From contig MNCI01008572.1 in NCBI GenBank assembly GCA_015680685.1, forward strand, positions 300,591-364,590: a stretch of DNA of 64,000 nucleotides, read 5' to 3'. The stretch is from Gnetum montanum (lineage: Eukaryota; Streptophyta; Gnetopsida; Gnetales; Gnetaceae). This document shows, piece by piece, positions 34,030 through 47,754 of this stretch (within the stretch, counting starts at the first letter, position 1; the number at the start of each line of letters is the position of its first letter). The notes beneath the pieces were generated by a model that ran no database searches, was not told the DNA's origin, and worked only from the letters and a program-made list of their open reading frames with translations. The position numbers and the translations under genes were made by a program.

Positions 34030-36300
34030 AGTTGGTGGAGAAGGTCAGAAAGTCATGGGAGGTGGTGACTCTTGAGGTTTTGAGGGACCTTCACCAACTT
34101 TAGGCATGTGTGGCGGTCAAGTCAACTATGGTTTTCCTATTACTTCTAAAACTTCCGATGGGAGATAGAAAGCATCTAGCAATGCTTTCATTTTCTCCTC
34201 CTTATATTTAGGATCATGCATTGTCCATGCAGCTTCACCAATGTGGGTCAAAACAGGCACATCCCAAGGACATGGAATTGCTAGAAAGAGCTTCTTAACA
34301 TTGATAAACTAAATAATGAATTGTTTGTGTTTAATGTTGAATGCTCTAATTACATCCTTCAGCTCCTAGTAATCATTCATTCTTTATGCTAACTTTTCAG
34401 TTGTTGATAATTGATTAATGGATCATGGCTTGAGAAATTTGAGTTTAGCATTTGTAGTCTCAAGCTTTTGCTTGGTGTTTTTATGGTGTTTAAACTCTAC
34501 CTCTTATAGAAAATACAAGCTATCCACTTGTTTTTCCAATTATAACCATGGCCATCCAGTAGTCGACATTGCTTGGTTTGCATAGCAGAGATTGGCCAAC
34601 TCCATATATTTTTTCATCTCCTCTATTTGCAACTCCTTTAGGTAGATCTTCACTTTGTTGTAGGCATCAATCCCATTAATGATGCATTGCCATACTTCTC
34701 TTCCTTGTGGAAGTTTTTGGAGAGCTTCATTTACTTTTTCCTTTGCCATCTAGATGTGCTTCTCATTTACTTCCTTCCATAAGCTAACCTAATCTCTATA
34801 ATGATTTTTAACTCTTTCAAACTTCAAAGCTTCATTTTTCCAAGTGGTGATCTCAATGGCAGACTTTTGTCTTAAGGCACATTCTTCTTCCATAGATAGA
34901 TTCTGATTTTTTATGGTCAATTTTCTTAATTTAATATTCACATTACCTAGCTACTCCTACTATTGATGAATGAATTCTTGCATTTTTTCTTTTTGGGCAT
35001 CAACATTACACAGGTGATGATTTTCTACAATCAGTGTCTCATTCTCTTGGCACATCTAAACCAAGTCCTTCTAAACTGAATATGTCTTTTTCTTTTACTA
35101 TGGGCTAGTTGAAGATGGCCATCACTACTTCCTCCTTAGCCTTCCTAAATTGTTCTTAAAGCTATTGAAAAGATTCGTCTCTAGTTATTTTTGGGCTGAG
35201 TGTAGGATTAGCATGATAGACACGTAATTCAACAACCTCCATGGCCAAGCATTGATTCTGTGCTTGAGCCATTTTGAGTTGCCCCTCTAATATAGTGCAT
35301 TTTCCCCTTACTTTTAGCAACTCTAACTAGGTTGCAGTGATGTTATCTAGAGAATAAAAGATATCTAAAATCAGTTGCTCAGTTCCTATTAGTCGATCCT
35401 ATAATTCTTCACGTTGGGCTACACTCAATTTTCAGCTAACCATGCTTGTGGATGTCTACACATCTCAAAGTGTAGATATGTCTAGTACATATGTCACAGG
35501 TGCATTAAGTGCTTTGGTGATGTGGTTAGCAACTACTTCAGCCACAGTCTCTTGTCCTTGGTGCTACATCACTAGTACAATGGCCCCTTCACCTTCCTCC
35601 AAAAGCATTGAGAAGGAAGTAGCATGCCTAGATATTTCTAGGAATAAATGGTGTTGTGATAATGACATTGTTACCTTTCGACCATTGGGATCAGATCTCA
35701 TGAGAAATTATGTTTTTTGGGCAAAGAATATTGGCCCACCCCTTTCCATTTGGCTTATCATTTAAGCCACCTCATTAAGGTGACTCATTTTTTTTTGATA
35801 CACAAATGGGTCTACACTACTCATCCCTGCACATTGCTCTTTCTCATGCAAGAGCTACTCTCAGATTTCACACAAGCATTCAATGGCTACACTAGCCTCT
35901 AGCATTGTCTCCTAAGTAGGTAGTAGAGGTGGTAGCTACTCCTCTTCTTTAGTTATGGAAGGTGTCTTTTCTTTTATGAATTTAGGCCATGAAGCCAAAG
36001 GAGCATGTCTAATTGTGTTGTTGGCATAGTGGATGATTCTTGTCCTTTTGTAGAGTTTTTGGATGAAGCACTGAAAGGGTAGAATTTTCCTTCCATGTTT
36101 ATTTTCCTTGAAGTCTTTTTTGATCTCTAAATAGATCAGTTTTGGAAGGTTTACAAGAGATCTCCCACTTAGAGTGGCATGTGCTCAAGTGGAAAAGGCG
36201 GTCACCTTGCTAGGCTTCACCATTAGATTGAGGTGATAGACTACAATCTTGAAGTAGATGCACTTTGCCTGTATGAGTGTGTCAAACTCCATTGTGATTG
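34030..36300 (-). pseudogene. Accessory ORF of element G (plant-transposon-like domain plus coiled coil)
   Basis: Nearly continuous minus-strand coding potential. The first part (36290-35990) reads LSGRSLVNLPKLIYLEIKKD and ILPFQCFIQKLYKRTRI, resembling the LPYL-LPYGMLLT blocks of the putative plant transposon domain (Transposase_32 type). The later part (35300-34400) is Glu/Lys/Gln-rich and coiled-coil-like, for example LYLKELQIEEM-type segments at 34749-34540. It lies between the polypurine tract and where pol would be, so it is a post-pol ORF as in Athila and Tat elements. Stops interrupt it; function unknown. Confidence 0.5.
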
Positions 36301-37752
36301 TTAGCATCCTATTCTTAATGATTCTTATTTAGTTACTACAAAATACATGTTCTAATATTTTAATAATTCTACATAACATGACCTTTGTTTTCCAAAGTAC
36401 ACATGCTTTGATCTTATAGGATATTGTAACACCTTAAAGATTAGTAGGAAAAATAAACATGAGATATGATAATAAATATTTAAGAAAAATTAATATGGTC
36501 ATAATAAGTATGTCATTTGGAAGTAAAATTTATGACTAAAATATCATTCAAATAAAAATAAAGATAGAAATTCAAGTAATAAGTATTTTTTTTGTCCACA
36601 AGAAAATCCATCATCAATTGAAAATCCATAAGTCTAAGACATGAATGTAAATAAATGAAATATCTAATTATTCTTATACACATAAACCAACAACCCCTAA
36701 AATAATTACTAAATAGTCTAGAAGCCTACATCCTAAACAACAAGCAATCCAAGCTCCTCCAACTTCACACGAATTACCATGACCTTCAAGTCTATATGTC
36801 ATATATACAAAAGAGCATTAGTCTAAACATGACTATGTAAAAATTATAATAAATTTTATTAAGATTAATAGCCAAGAATTTTGACTCAAATATGATAAGC
36901 TAGGGAATTATTGGTAAGTGGTAGTAAGAACCAAACCATCCAATAAGAGCAAGCTATCATTCACAAGATCCAATAAATGCCAAAAAGTTATGTCCACCAC
37001 CACAAGTAACTCAAGAATTTGAAGACTAGCACCATCACATGCTATGTATTATATAAATTAGTTGGAATTAATACACTTAACCAAAGATCATAGTCTAGCT
37101 AAGTGTAGTTATTCAAAAATCATGATCATTGTAAAGAAGACCTCATCCCCAAAGGCTAGGATAGCTAGTCCTAATCTTCCTCTATAATCCACATTAGGGT
37201 TGATTGAACACAGAGTCCATTACTATAGTCAATAGATGGGATACATAAAAGTCATCTCCAAGTTCCCTAATATCCTACCAGTTTCTTATATTTTGGAGTT
37301 ATCTTCTCAAGAATAATCAAAATTCTAATAGTTATCAAATTCTTAAATCAAGGTAAAAGTATACATGTAAGCAACGATAATTTTATATATAAACCAAATG
37401 ATCTAGTGGTGGATAATCATAAGTTTTAGCAAAGACATCTAGTAGGAGACTTCTTAGATGACACCTCACTAACATGTCAAAAAGTTTCAGCTTTATTCAT
37501 GCACATAGATCCAAGAAAAAAAATACAAAATAAATTCAAAAAATAAATGAAAATTATAAAAATAAATAACTAACCAAAAAAACCCTACAATGATTCCAAT
37601 TTCACAAAAGAGTTACTCTTCTATCCTAAAACTAACAAATAGACACATATTCTATGCTTCATTGTAGAAACTCAAAATAGCATAAAAATCCATAAATAAA
37701 TTTGGAAATAAATGTAAAAAACAAATAAAAATTACAAATATCTAGAACCCTC
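36301..37752. other. AT-rich DNA, no recognised feature
   Basis: No coding motif or LTR end seen. The G element appears truncated near 36300. Element E begins at 37753 after CCCTC. Confidence 0.5.
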
Positions 37753-38602
37753 TGATGAGCGACAAGGTACCCCTACACCAACCATACGAATCACAAGCTT
37801 TCACATGCAATCTAGTCGAATTCCATAGACTATAGTTACTAAGTGAACTAGAGCTAAACAGTGTGTGTATGTTCATTTGTTGTCTTCCTAGTCCCACTTG
37901 TGGAATGCAATTATATGGTTAAGTATGACTGAGGCATAAGATTTTTATTATTTTGTGTTTTTATGGAATTACTCACCTAGAACAAGAATAAAAGTAAGAG
38001 TGATTAAAAGTAAAAGTGATTAATTGGTAAGGAAACTAAAGTCTAATCTAGCCTAACACAAGTAACCATTTCCACTTCTTGGACACATCATGAACTTTGT
38101 GCAAACATTGCTGGGCTATCAAACGCTAGTCGTTTCTGAGCTACCAAGTGTCACATGTATGCTCGAAGGGGTTGTGCTTGTGTAATTTAATGATTTTCTT
38201 GATTGATAAAAATAAATAACATTAATGTAAATTTCATAAAATATAAATGCATAGGGAAAAAAATCTCAAGTGCTACAAGGAATGGATCAAATAGTTTGTC
38301 TTTATTTCCAACACAATAGTGTGCTCAAGTGCATCAATGCTTGAATAAAGATCTGTTCACACTTAGGCCTCCTGTTGTGGGCACTTGGAAAATATTATAA
38401 CTTTCAAATGGACAAACTACAAAGATTTTGCTACTTGAATACTAAAAAATGTACTTCCAATTATGTGCCTAGGTGCTGTATTTATAGACTCGGGAGTAAC
38501 CCTAAGATATCAAATGTATGATATCGCATCTTGGGCCACAATATCGCATACTCGATATTGCGGCCACCTTGATATTGGAGCCTTGAAAAACATAATTTAT
38601 CA
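37753..38602 (-). repeat. 3' LTR of element E
   Basis: Left edge TGATGAGCGACAAGGTACC; right edge reads TGATAAATTATG on the minus strand. TATA box at 38478-38487 and GATATCGC words at 38510-38580. Confidence 0.9.
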
Positions 38603-38611
38603 TACCCCCAC
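38603..38611 (-). other. Polypurine tract, element E
   Basis: Minus strand GTGGGGGTA immediately before the 3' LTR, the expected plus-strand primer; identical to that of element G. Confidence 0.8.
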
Positions 38612-40560
38612 GACTGAATAAAAACTCATCCTTGAGTACAGAAGAAAATAGACAAATATAAAAGTGCTCGAGCATACAATATTACAAATGTGTACAAAAT
38701 TGGTGTTCATGACAATAGGAAAGAACACCAACGGATCCAAAGGACATCCAACCCCTCTTGGAAATAGAAGAATGAGGGAGAGGTAGAAGAGATCTAGCAG
38801 TCATGAATAATCTCCCATGAGTGATATGGTTGCATCCTCTTTGGTGAAGACACTCCCACTTCTAGTCCATGCTTCCCATTGCAATCACAACAAAAGCAAG
38901 GATTAGTATATATAGTACAATAGATAGTAGTTGAATACCTTATCTCATCGATGATTTTATTTGACCAAGTTGTGATTGTGATATATTTATTGCTTGATAT
39001 TGTTAGTGAAAAGACTGATGAATGGGTTAAATAAGAGAAGTGATTCATACAATTTAGAAAAATCTTAACACAAGGAGTATTGAAAAAAGGGTATTCACAA
39101 CAATAAAAAGGAGTTCATTACATACAGTTATGAAGGTGTGTACAATTGGATGACATGGATGGGATAAATAAAAAGAATTTGATTGTAACAATGTCTAAGG
39201 GTAAAGAACTTAACTTAACCAAACTAAAAAATATGTAAGTGGGTCCTCCCCAAAGTAGGCATAGGCCTTTTATGTCCTTGCATAACTTCAAACCAAGGAG
39301 TTTGTGGGCACCATGGATGATTAATGGTTATGAAAAGTTAAGTGCAAAAACCTAAAAGTAACTGACTAAGAAACCTAACAAATTAAACCAAAACATTGAA
39401 TCAAAACATGAAACTAGCAGTGAGGTGAGACATGGAAAGCATAGATGGATGACAAAGAAATTGGAATGGAGTTCCTAATTATGGTCACATACAGTCCCTT
39501 GTGGAGTTTGTGATTAATTGACTTGGTAGGATCCTTCCTTAGTTCATATCAAAACGAACCACTTTTGGTGACTTCACATTGGCATTCTAAGGTAAGTCCA
39601 TCCCTTGAGACATAATAATGATCCCACAAAACAACCACTATTTCAAAGTGGAGTGAAGGTAGGAACTGAGAAAGGGTCCTAGTTAGAGGAGATAAGCCAA
39701 GTCTCATAACTAGTGCTTGTAGCCCTTTTATTTGGTCTAAGGGGTATGATTTGAATTCCCATGTTTTTCCTTTGAATGAGAACCACACCATGCAAAGAAC
39801 CATGCATGTTTCACATTTATTTTGTCCAAGGGGTGTGCTTTGAATCCTCATCTCTTTTTTTTTTTTTGTAATGAGGACCACACCATGTAAGGACTTATTT
39901 GACTTCCTATTATGAAATGATGCAGAATGGTGAGAAGCTTATGAGAACACTTATGCACATAGAAAAATAGAAAAACACAAAAAATACTACATCCTTTTGA
40001 AGCCACACCCTTTCCAAACCTTTGATTCCTTCCCGATTCTGGAAACTACACAAGTCACTAATTTATTAAAGTTGTATCAATGAAGAAGAGAGTGCATGCT
40101 TCCAGAAAAGGAAAACCATAGAGTATGTGGATGGGTGGATGATATGGACTCACTGCCTGTTACATGAAAAAAAAACAATGTCCCAGTCATCAATAATAAC
40201 ATTCAAAGTCAAAAACCAGACCTCAACAATCAAATTACAAATAAAGCATACCACCATCAAGTAGTGCATTACCATTGTACATGCCACCTTGTTAGTAGAA
40301 AAAGTAGGGAAACACATCAAACATAAGCAAACATAATCATAAAAGAAATTAAAAGAGTAGACAATAGATGTTGAATATATTAACATTGGTGTAAAACAAA
40401 AACTAAGAAAAGACCAATAACCTTAAAAATACAAATATGTAAAATAAAGATGTAAAACAAAGAATATGAAAAAAAAAGTTGTAAAACCAAAAATGTGTAA
40501 AAAGAAGGTGAAAAATTGAGGAGCTACCTAAGGTGTTAGTATGGGTGGCCATCTCCCCAA
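38612..40560 (-). other. 3' non-coding tail of element E
   Basis: Holds the block ATTGGGGAGATGGCCACC just after INT (about 40540-40557), a T-rich tract (40400-40510) and GGGTGTGGCTTCAAAAGGAT (39991-40010). All recur in element A, and the last in B and C. No accessory ORF is recognisable, unlike element G. Confidence 0.6.
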
Positions 40561-41900
40561 TTATGAAGTTAGAAGGGAGAGATTTGAAAGATTGAGCATG
40601 GTTGTCTATCTGACAAGGTGTTTGTTGCGTTGGTTGGCTTAGGCTCATGGGAAGGTTTTATTTGTTGAATGTTGACTAGTTGTTTCTTATCTAGGTTGTT
40701 AGGTTTATAGATGATCATGGCCCTAGATGGAAAAGTCTCATCAATGATGTAAGGTCCTTCCCACAATGTTTGAAATTTTGGTTTGTTGGGGTACATGTGC
40801 AGGATTCTAATAGAGAACCTTGTCTCTTGGTTGAAACTTGACTTTTCTAATTTTAAGATCATGGCATTTCTTGTTGAATGCCTTATGAATTTTTTTAGAT
40901 GATAGAGCCATTAATAAATGTTTTCTAGTAAGTTGAGACTCATTAATCTTTCTTTCTATGCTAGACTTAGATCTAGGTCAAGATCACAAGCTATAGAGAT
41001 TGTACAGAGTTTGAATGGATGGGTAATGTTGGTAGTTTTTCGTACACAAGCTTATAGGGAGAATAACCTATGGGAAGTTTCCATGTGGAGCGATAGGCCC
41101 AAAGGGCATCATTTAATTTAGTGCTCTAGTCCCTTCAGTAACTACTAATGGTACATGTTAAAATTTTTGTAATCTCTTGATTAGTGACCTTAGCTTGACC
41201 ATTGGCTTAGGGGTGATATGGTGTTATGAGTTTATGTTCAACCCCCAAGCGTTGCATTAGTTTCCAGAAAGTGGCACCTATAAAATGAGTTCAATTATCA
41301 AAAATTAACACACAAGGTACACCAAACCTATATATGATATTTTGTTGTACAAATCAAGCAGCAGTGGTGGATGTATAGTTAGTGATAGCTACTGCTTCTG
41401 CCCACTTGGTACAATAGTCAACTGTGACTATTATATATGCCTTTTCATTTGATAAAGGTGTGATGGAACCCATAAAGTTAATGCTCCAAATATTGAATGG
41501 TTCAATAGGTTGTATCAATTTTTGTGGTTCCTCCCTTCAAGCTTTCATTCCACCATCCCTCTAGCAACAATCACAAGCATGGATAAATTGGTATGCATCC
41601 CTAAAGATTGTTGGCCAATAATACCTTGCCATGAGGATTTTTATGGATGTGCATCTTCCAACATAATGGCCCCCACAAGGACCTTCGTGAGCATCCTAAA
41701 GACCATGTAGTTGATTCATATTAGGGATGCACCAATGTACTAGGCCATTAGGACAAACCTTTTAAAGGTTTTCATTAATCTTCATGAAGTATTTAACCTA
41801 GTGAAGAAACTATTGTTTCTTTCTAGTGTCTAGCCCTTGCAGCAATTCTTGCTTGAGAAAATAAGTGAGGATGATGTCATACCATTTTGTTCTATTAGGA
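40560..41900 (-). pseudogene. Integrase, element E
   Basis: Zinc region GGHYVGRCTSIKILMARYYW then HACDCC; core WSINFMGSITPL, where the first catalytic Asp is Asn (codon 41477-41479); TVDYCTKWAEAVAI; FGVPCVLIFDN keeps the second Asp; ANGQAKVTNQEI has Lys for the catalytic Glu (41189-41191). C-terminal LWEGPYIIDETFPSRA follows, ending before the tail. The lost acidic residues fit G-to-A changes on the coding strand. Confidence 0.9.
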
Positions 41901-42029
41901 ATTTGTGCATTAATAGCACCTACAAGGAGAGATTCATTAAGGAATTGATTAGATAAATGGCTCTCTTTCTCCTTGTCATCCCATCTTAGTCATGATAAGT
42001 GATCCATGACCACATTCTCCACACTTTTA

Positions 42030-42330
42030 TGATCTACCATGCTTAGATCAAATTCCTACAAAATCACGAGCCATCGTATGATGACTCATCATTGATTTGT
42101 TCATTAAAAGTCTAGTGGCACTATGATCTGTGTGAACAAATACTTTGTAGCCAAGCACATAGTGCTTGAACTTGTCTAGAGCGAACACCACTCCCATCAA
42201 CTTCTTTTCTATGGTGGTGTAGTTTAGTTGTGCACCTGCAATGCTTTGCCTTGCATAGTGAATGTAATATGGATGGTTTTGATCATCCATCTACATAAGC
42301 ACTACCCCCAAAGAATAATTTGATGCATCG
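42030..42330 (-). pseudogene. RNase H, element E
   Basis: HPYYIHYARQSIAGAQLNYT, TIEKKLMGVVFALDKFKHYV and KVFVHTDHSATRLLMNK match the Ty3 RNase H core. The open frame spans 42290-42048. Confidence 0.85.
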
Positions 42331-42459
42331 GTCATCACATGAAATGGTCTAGACCAATCTGGTGCTTGGAGAATGAGAGTTTCAACAAGCTTTTGCTTCA
42401 ACTGTTGAAATGTTGATTCACATGCAGGGTTGTAGACAAATGATGCATCCTTCTTTGTC

Positions 42460-43330
42460 AATGCTACAAATGGCTTGGTGATTTTGAAAAAAATCTTGAT
42501 GAATCACAGGTAGTAGCCAGCATGACCAAGGAATGACCGAACTTCTTTGACTATTTTGAGTTGATGGGTTATTCCTTGGATGACCCTTATTTTTTCAAGG
42601 TTCACATCAATTCTTGCTTTTGAGATGCGATGCCCCAATACTATGCCTTCCTGGACCATAAGATGGCTCTTTTTCCAATTGAGCTGAAGGTTTTTTTTGA
42701 CACATCTCTTCAACACCTACTCAAGATGATTTAGGGCTTGCTCGAACGTAGCACCATAGGTAGAAAAATCATCCATAAAAACTTCTACCCTACAATTGAT
42801 CTTCTATTGGAAAATTCTAAGAAATAAACATTAAAATGTGGTTGGGTCATTACATAGACCAAATGGCATCTAATGGTAAGAAAAAGTCCCCCAAGGACTT
42901 GTGAAAGTTATCTTTTCTTGGTCCTCTGGTGCAATTCAAATTTGGTTATAGCCACTATAACCATAAAGAAAGCTATAATAGCTATGCCCCAAAATGGTGT
43001 GTAGCACTTTATCAATGAAAGGTAATAGAAAATGATCCTTGAAATTTTCCATATTGAGTAGCCAAAAATCAATGCACACCCATCATTTGCCTTCTTTATT
43101 TGCTATGATCATGAGTGGACTAACCCACTCACTATCTGTGACAAGGTAGATGAATCCTATATTAAGCAGTTGTTCAATCTCCTCCTTCACAATCTGTTTT
43201 AACTTGGGATTCAAATGTTGCTGTGGCTATCATTTTAGCTTGATGGGAGGATTAATGTATATTCAGTGCTAGCATATTCTTGGATCTATCCCAGTGAGTT
43301 TAGACTATGACTAGGTGAAAAATGTTGACA
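42460..43330 (-). pseudogene. Reverse transcriptase, element E
   Basis: RVCIDFWLLN, YGYSGYNQI, ITFTSPWGTFSY, MPFGLCNDPTTF and VFMDDFSTYG with the catalytic Asp pair intact (codons 42768-42773), then NWKKSHLMVQEGIVLGHRIS and VRSFLGHAGYY. FMDDFS is the form usual in Athila/Tat-type elements. Stops are scattered, but all motifs are in order. Confidence 0.9.
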
Positions 43331-43739
43331 ATTTTTCCACAAATTTTATGAATTTTCTCTTCCATTTTGTAGCAAGCTTGGCATTAATAATAACCAGCCT
43401 TCCATTTTTCAAAAATACATACTCCATTCTAGCTAGTAGCATCTTCAATTCAAATGGCTCTTATTTAAAATGGTTAGGAATTTCTAGCTCATCCCAATTG
43501 ACATCATCATTTTCTCCTTTGGAGAGTTGGTGATGAACTTGCTTGAGTTCATCGATACTTGCAACGTACTCATAAATTAGGCCCTTAGGCGATTCCATGC
43601 ATAATGTACTGCTACTAGTATTAGATGTCAGCCACTAGATGCCTTCTTGTTTCATGGCTACTGCATATAGACATCTTTGGATATCAGCTTATGGTGCATA
43701 CTACTTGTATATAGAGATAGATATTTACTTTACTGACCA

Positions 43740-44150
43740 TAACTTCTACACATAATGGCACCCTGAATCGCTATACGTGATAGATGGAACTCTTTTCTTT
43801 TCAATCTTTCCAAATTTATTTTCTTTTGATATCTTCAAAGAGAGATCTCTAATGCTCATTTTGGCATGCACAGTACTTAACCACACCCTTTCAATAATAA
43901 TTGGAAAGTCCCCCTTGTAGTTCTCCACTTTTATTACTAGGAAATCAGTGGGATATGACCACCCATAAAAGATGGTGATAATGTCCTCAACCAACCTTAA
44001 TGGAACAATGATGGACTGGTCTACCAGTCCTAGTTGGATGTTTCTCTTCTTCAAAGGAGAAAGGTTTCACATTGTGTACATCTCATGTGAGATCAAATTA
44101 ACACCGGAACTAGAGTCAAGAAGAGCTTTTCAAGGCTCATTCTTAGTAAT
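43740..44150 (-). pseudogene. Retropepsin-like protease, element E
   Basis: KALLDSSSGVNLIS gives D-S-S at the active site (usual D-S-G). Then LKKRNIQLGLVDQSIIVPL, GWSYPTDFLVIKVENYKGD and FPIIIERVWLSTVHAKM follow, ending KKRVPSITYSD. A and C share all these blocks. Confidence 0.85.
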
Positions 44151-44199
44151 TTGTAAGTAAACTAGGGGACTCCCAGGATCAACTAATTTTCTGGGTAGG

Positions 44200-46743
44200 T
44201 TACTAGCTCAAATCCAATTGGATACAACATGTGTCAGCATTATAGTATGGATTCGAGAGGGATTTTGGTTTGAAGGGGACTCAGATAAAGAGGAAATAGA
44301 GGAAATTGGAGGAGTAGGGTTACCAACCACTAATGTGTCTAAGGGCTTTGGTGGACTGCAAGGTTGGAAGAAGGGTCTTTTCTTTGTTCATGATTTCGAC
44401 CCACTAGATGGGTTAATTAATTATAGATTAACTACCCTCATGGTGTTCCTTTACTATGGTTGTGTAGGAAATTCATCTTGCATGGATAGAGCAAGTGGTA
44501 GCTGTGTAGGAGGTGGAGGAGTAGGTGCAAGAATAGGAGGTGCATGAGGGTAGTAGGTGGCATCCTTCCATGGATAAGGTAATTGGTATGTTTTATGAGG
44601 GTAGTGGTGAGATTGGTAAAAAGCAATATGACTAGAGGAGTCCCTTGAAGATGAAGGTTGCTGAACATAGTAACCGTAGGGATTTGGTTGCCAGTAAGGG
44701 TATTGTTTTCTTGGAGGTGGCAATGCCCATGATTGTGGTTACTACCACTACTGGTACAATTCATAGGGTTGCAAAGGAGTTCCACTTGGGTAGTACTACT
44801 ATGGTTGGTGGATCTGTTGAGGATTACCTTATGGATAAGGCAATATTTTGGGCATTTGCCTTTGTGCAAGTCATAGATGTAAGGCATACATCCCAGATTC
44901 TTGCAAGTGTGATACAATTGGATAACATCCCTTAGGATGTTCATACTAGTAGACATCAGACCCACCATCATCATCTAAATTACTATCTGTAGCCATCTCT
45001 TTCATAGCTACCTTACCTTTACCCTTAGATTTGGCACGTTTAGCTTCCTTATGTCTTTGCCACTCTCGTTCACCACCTTACTCCTTGGACTCTTCAAAAA
45101 TTTTTAAAATAGCTTAAAACCTATTATCCATGGAGTCCCATAATTGATCAACCTTAGCCATAATTTCTAATTACAATTTCTAGAATGACGAGGTTTTCTG
45201 ATTAACCACCTCATCTCTAGTGAATTCATCCTCATTGTCATAAAATCTAACCTTCTTTTTTTTTAATAGAAGGGTCTCTATTATATTCTTTTGAACTTTC
45301 ACATTTTCTCAGCTCTCCCTCCTCCTTGGCTACTTGCTCAATTGATTTTTGAATCTAATGGGCACTTAACTCTATCAATATCTCTTGGGCATAGATGCCA
45401 AGGGTTTTTCTAGTTTTAGACTACAACCCGTCTATGATATGGCAAAGCTAATCAAGTTAAGAGTATCCATGGCCGAGACACCTATGCAATAGAGAGTAGT
45501 ATCGGCCAATAGCAACATCCAACGGCTCATGATTCCCTTTTTTCCATCCTTAAATCTATTTTCTTGGATTAGATACTTAGGAGTATGTTTGATATTTGTC
45601 ATTGAATAGTTCCAACATCATACTTCACCACTTGAATGATTCTGGTTCCAAGGATTGATACCAACTTTCTGCTTCCTTTATGAGTGTCATTGGAAATAAT
45701 TTTAGCTTTTTCCAGTCATTTTCAATATTATGCAAAGCACATGCATCTTGGAAGGCCTGAAGATGATTTTGTGGATCAACATCATATCCTCCCTCGAATC
45801 AAGGAATATTGTTCCTATCAAGCCTCTTTATTCTACTATCCTTCACATGCCTAGTTGGAGTCCTCACAACCTCTACAATATTTAACATGCCCTGAGTAGC
45901 AAGAAGAGGTTCATCAAGGGCATGATGATGGTGCCTATGATGTTTCCTACTAGCCCTTCTTTCTTGATGATGGATCTCTCTGGATTACCTACATCTTTGG
46001 TCATGACTGTCCCGATGGTCCCTTCAATTATTCTGGTCCCATTGGTCACCTCCATCATGGTTATTTCTTCTATGGCCATGATCTAAACCAGATGAAGAAG
46101 AAGATGATGGTGATGAAAAGGAAGAAGAAGGGGAACTTGCTCCACATTGATGCCTATCATCTTTCCTTTGTTGCTTGTGACCATGATCGCGATCATGATC
46201 TCCTTTTTCTTCCTTTTCTTGACTTGCTTTTCTGGATCCATTTTTGTCATTAGATCCATTTTAACCAAAACCTAGATTATGGATTATGGATTGTACATTC
46301 TAGTTGAGGGCTTGTTGAACAAAGTCAAAGAGAGGAGAATCACTAAAGAAGTGGTTGCCTTCATCAATTGGGCCAAGTGGAGGTGGAAAAATGGTTGACC
46401 CCTTGCCCTTCACAAGCTCGTGTTGGTGCTCCAGCTACCGATCCCTTAATTTTTGTGCTTCAATGGGATGATAATCCCTTAAGTTGGGATCTCGCATCTC
46501 ATATTCTCCATGGAGATGTTGAAGCCCATGTTATGTGAGCATTAGCTAGAGCATTGCTGGAATAGATTGGTTAGGTGGAAACACAATGTTTCCTTCCATA
46601 TCGCATCACCGCATCAGTTCATCTTGATGTAAGATGAAGGTAAAGTCTGGTACATACTCATTAGGATGAGCATACACCACTTGGTATTTTTGAGGTACTT
46701 GAACTACCCTGGATGAAGATGGACTCTTGTGAGAAGAAGACAT
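44200..46743 (-). pseudogene. Gag polyprotein, element E
   Basis: Starts ATG-TCTTCTTCTTCTC (46743), the same start as element A (54894). Core domain at about 45875-45310: FEGGYDVDPQNHLQAFQDAC, KLKLFPMTLIKEAESWYQSL, ELFNDKYQTYS and KGNHEPLDVAIGRYYSLLH. A motif YEHPKGCYPI with the leading Cys now Ser lies at 44916-44960, then KQYPYWQPNPYGYYVQQP (about 44700). Shell protein; frameshifted and stopped. Confidence 0.85.
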
Positions 46744-46879
46744 TTTGTGTTAATAAACAGTGTTTAGTTGAGATTTAATTTAATGATAATAATTTTTGTT
46801 TTTCATAGGATTTGACTCTTAGGGTTCGAACAACAAGATTACTAAGTTTCACTAGGTTTAGATAGAACATGAAGAACTA

Positions 46880-46901
46880 TAGTCCCCAACAACAATGCCA
46901 A
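46880..46901 (-). other. tRNA-Asp-type primer binding site, element E
   Basis: Minus strand TGGCATTGTTGTTGGGGA matches 13 of 18 bases of the Athila-type site TGGCGCCGTTGCCGGGGA. All five differences are G-to-A or C-to-T. Confidence 0.75.
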
Positions 46902-47754
46902 CGATGAGTGGCAAGGTACCCCTACACCCAACCATACCAATCAAAAGTGTTCACATGTAATCTGGTCAAATCTCATAGACTATAGTTACTAAGTGCACTA
47001 GAGCTAAATAGTATGTGTGTGTTGTTCATTCATTGTCTTCCTAGTCCCACTTGTAAAATGCAGTTGTATGGTTAAGTGTGACTTAGGCATAAGATTTTTA
47101 TTATTTTGTGTTTTTACGGAATTACTTGCCTAGAACAAGAATAAAAGTAAGAGTGATTAATTGTTAAGGAAACTAAAGTCTAATCTAGCCTAACACAAGT
47201 AACCATTCCCACTTTTCAGGCACATCCTGAACTTTGTGCAAACATTGTTGGGCTATCAAATGCTACTCATTTCTAAGCTACCAAGTGTCACATGTATGCT
47301 TAAAGGGGTCATGCTTGTGTAATCTAATGATTTTATTGATTGATCAAAATAAATAACATTAATGTAAATTTCATAAAATATAAATGCATAGGAAAGAAAA
47401 TCTCAAGTGCTACAAGGAATGGATCAAAGAGTCTATCTTTATTGCCAACACAATGGTGTGCTTAGGTACATCAATGCTTGAATAAAGATATGTTCATGGT
47501 TAGACCTCCTGCTATGGGCACTTGGAAAATATTATAACTTTCAAATGGAAAAAATGTAAGAGTTTTGCTACTTTACTGCTAAAAAACCTACTCCCAATTG
47601 TGCACCCAGGCATTGTATTTATAGACTCAAGAGTAACCCTGCAATATCGAATGTATGATATCGCATCTTGGGCTGCGATATCACATACCCGATATCGTGT
47701 ACTTGATATCGCAGCCACCTTGATGTTGGAGCATTGAAAAAACATGATTTATCA
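46902..47754 (-). repeat. 5' LTR of element E
   Basis: Minus strand begins TGATAAATCATG and ends ACTCATCG (expected final CA mutated to CG). TATA box at 47615-47624. GATATC words at 47640-47720 follow at 14- and 20-bp steps. Confidence 0.9.

Larger units (their letters stand above)
37753..47754 (-). mobile_element. Athila-like Ty3 element E, full gene order
   Basis: Two LTRs of 850 and 853 bp, about nine bases in ten alike by eye, enclose, on the minus strand, a primer site, Gag, AP, RT, RNase H, INT and a polypurine tract. Flanks CCCTC (37748-37752) and CCTTC (47755-47759) agree at 4 of 5 bases, a plausible target duplication. Stops in every domain make it dead, but it is the only copy here with the complete order. 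Confidence 0.9.

Noticed and set aside
44218-44935. Plus-strand open frames of about 100 codons, some Gly-rich
   Set aside because: They oppose the Pro/Gln-rich Gag end of element E; Gly runs are the reverse complement of Pro codons.
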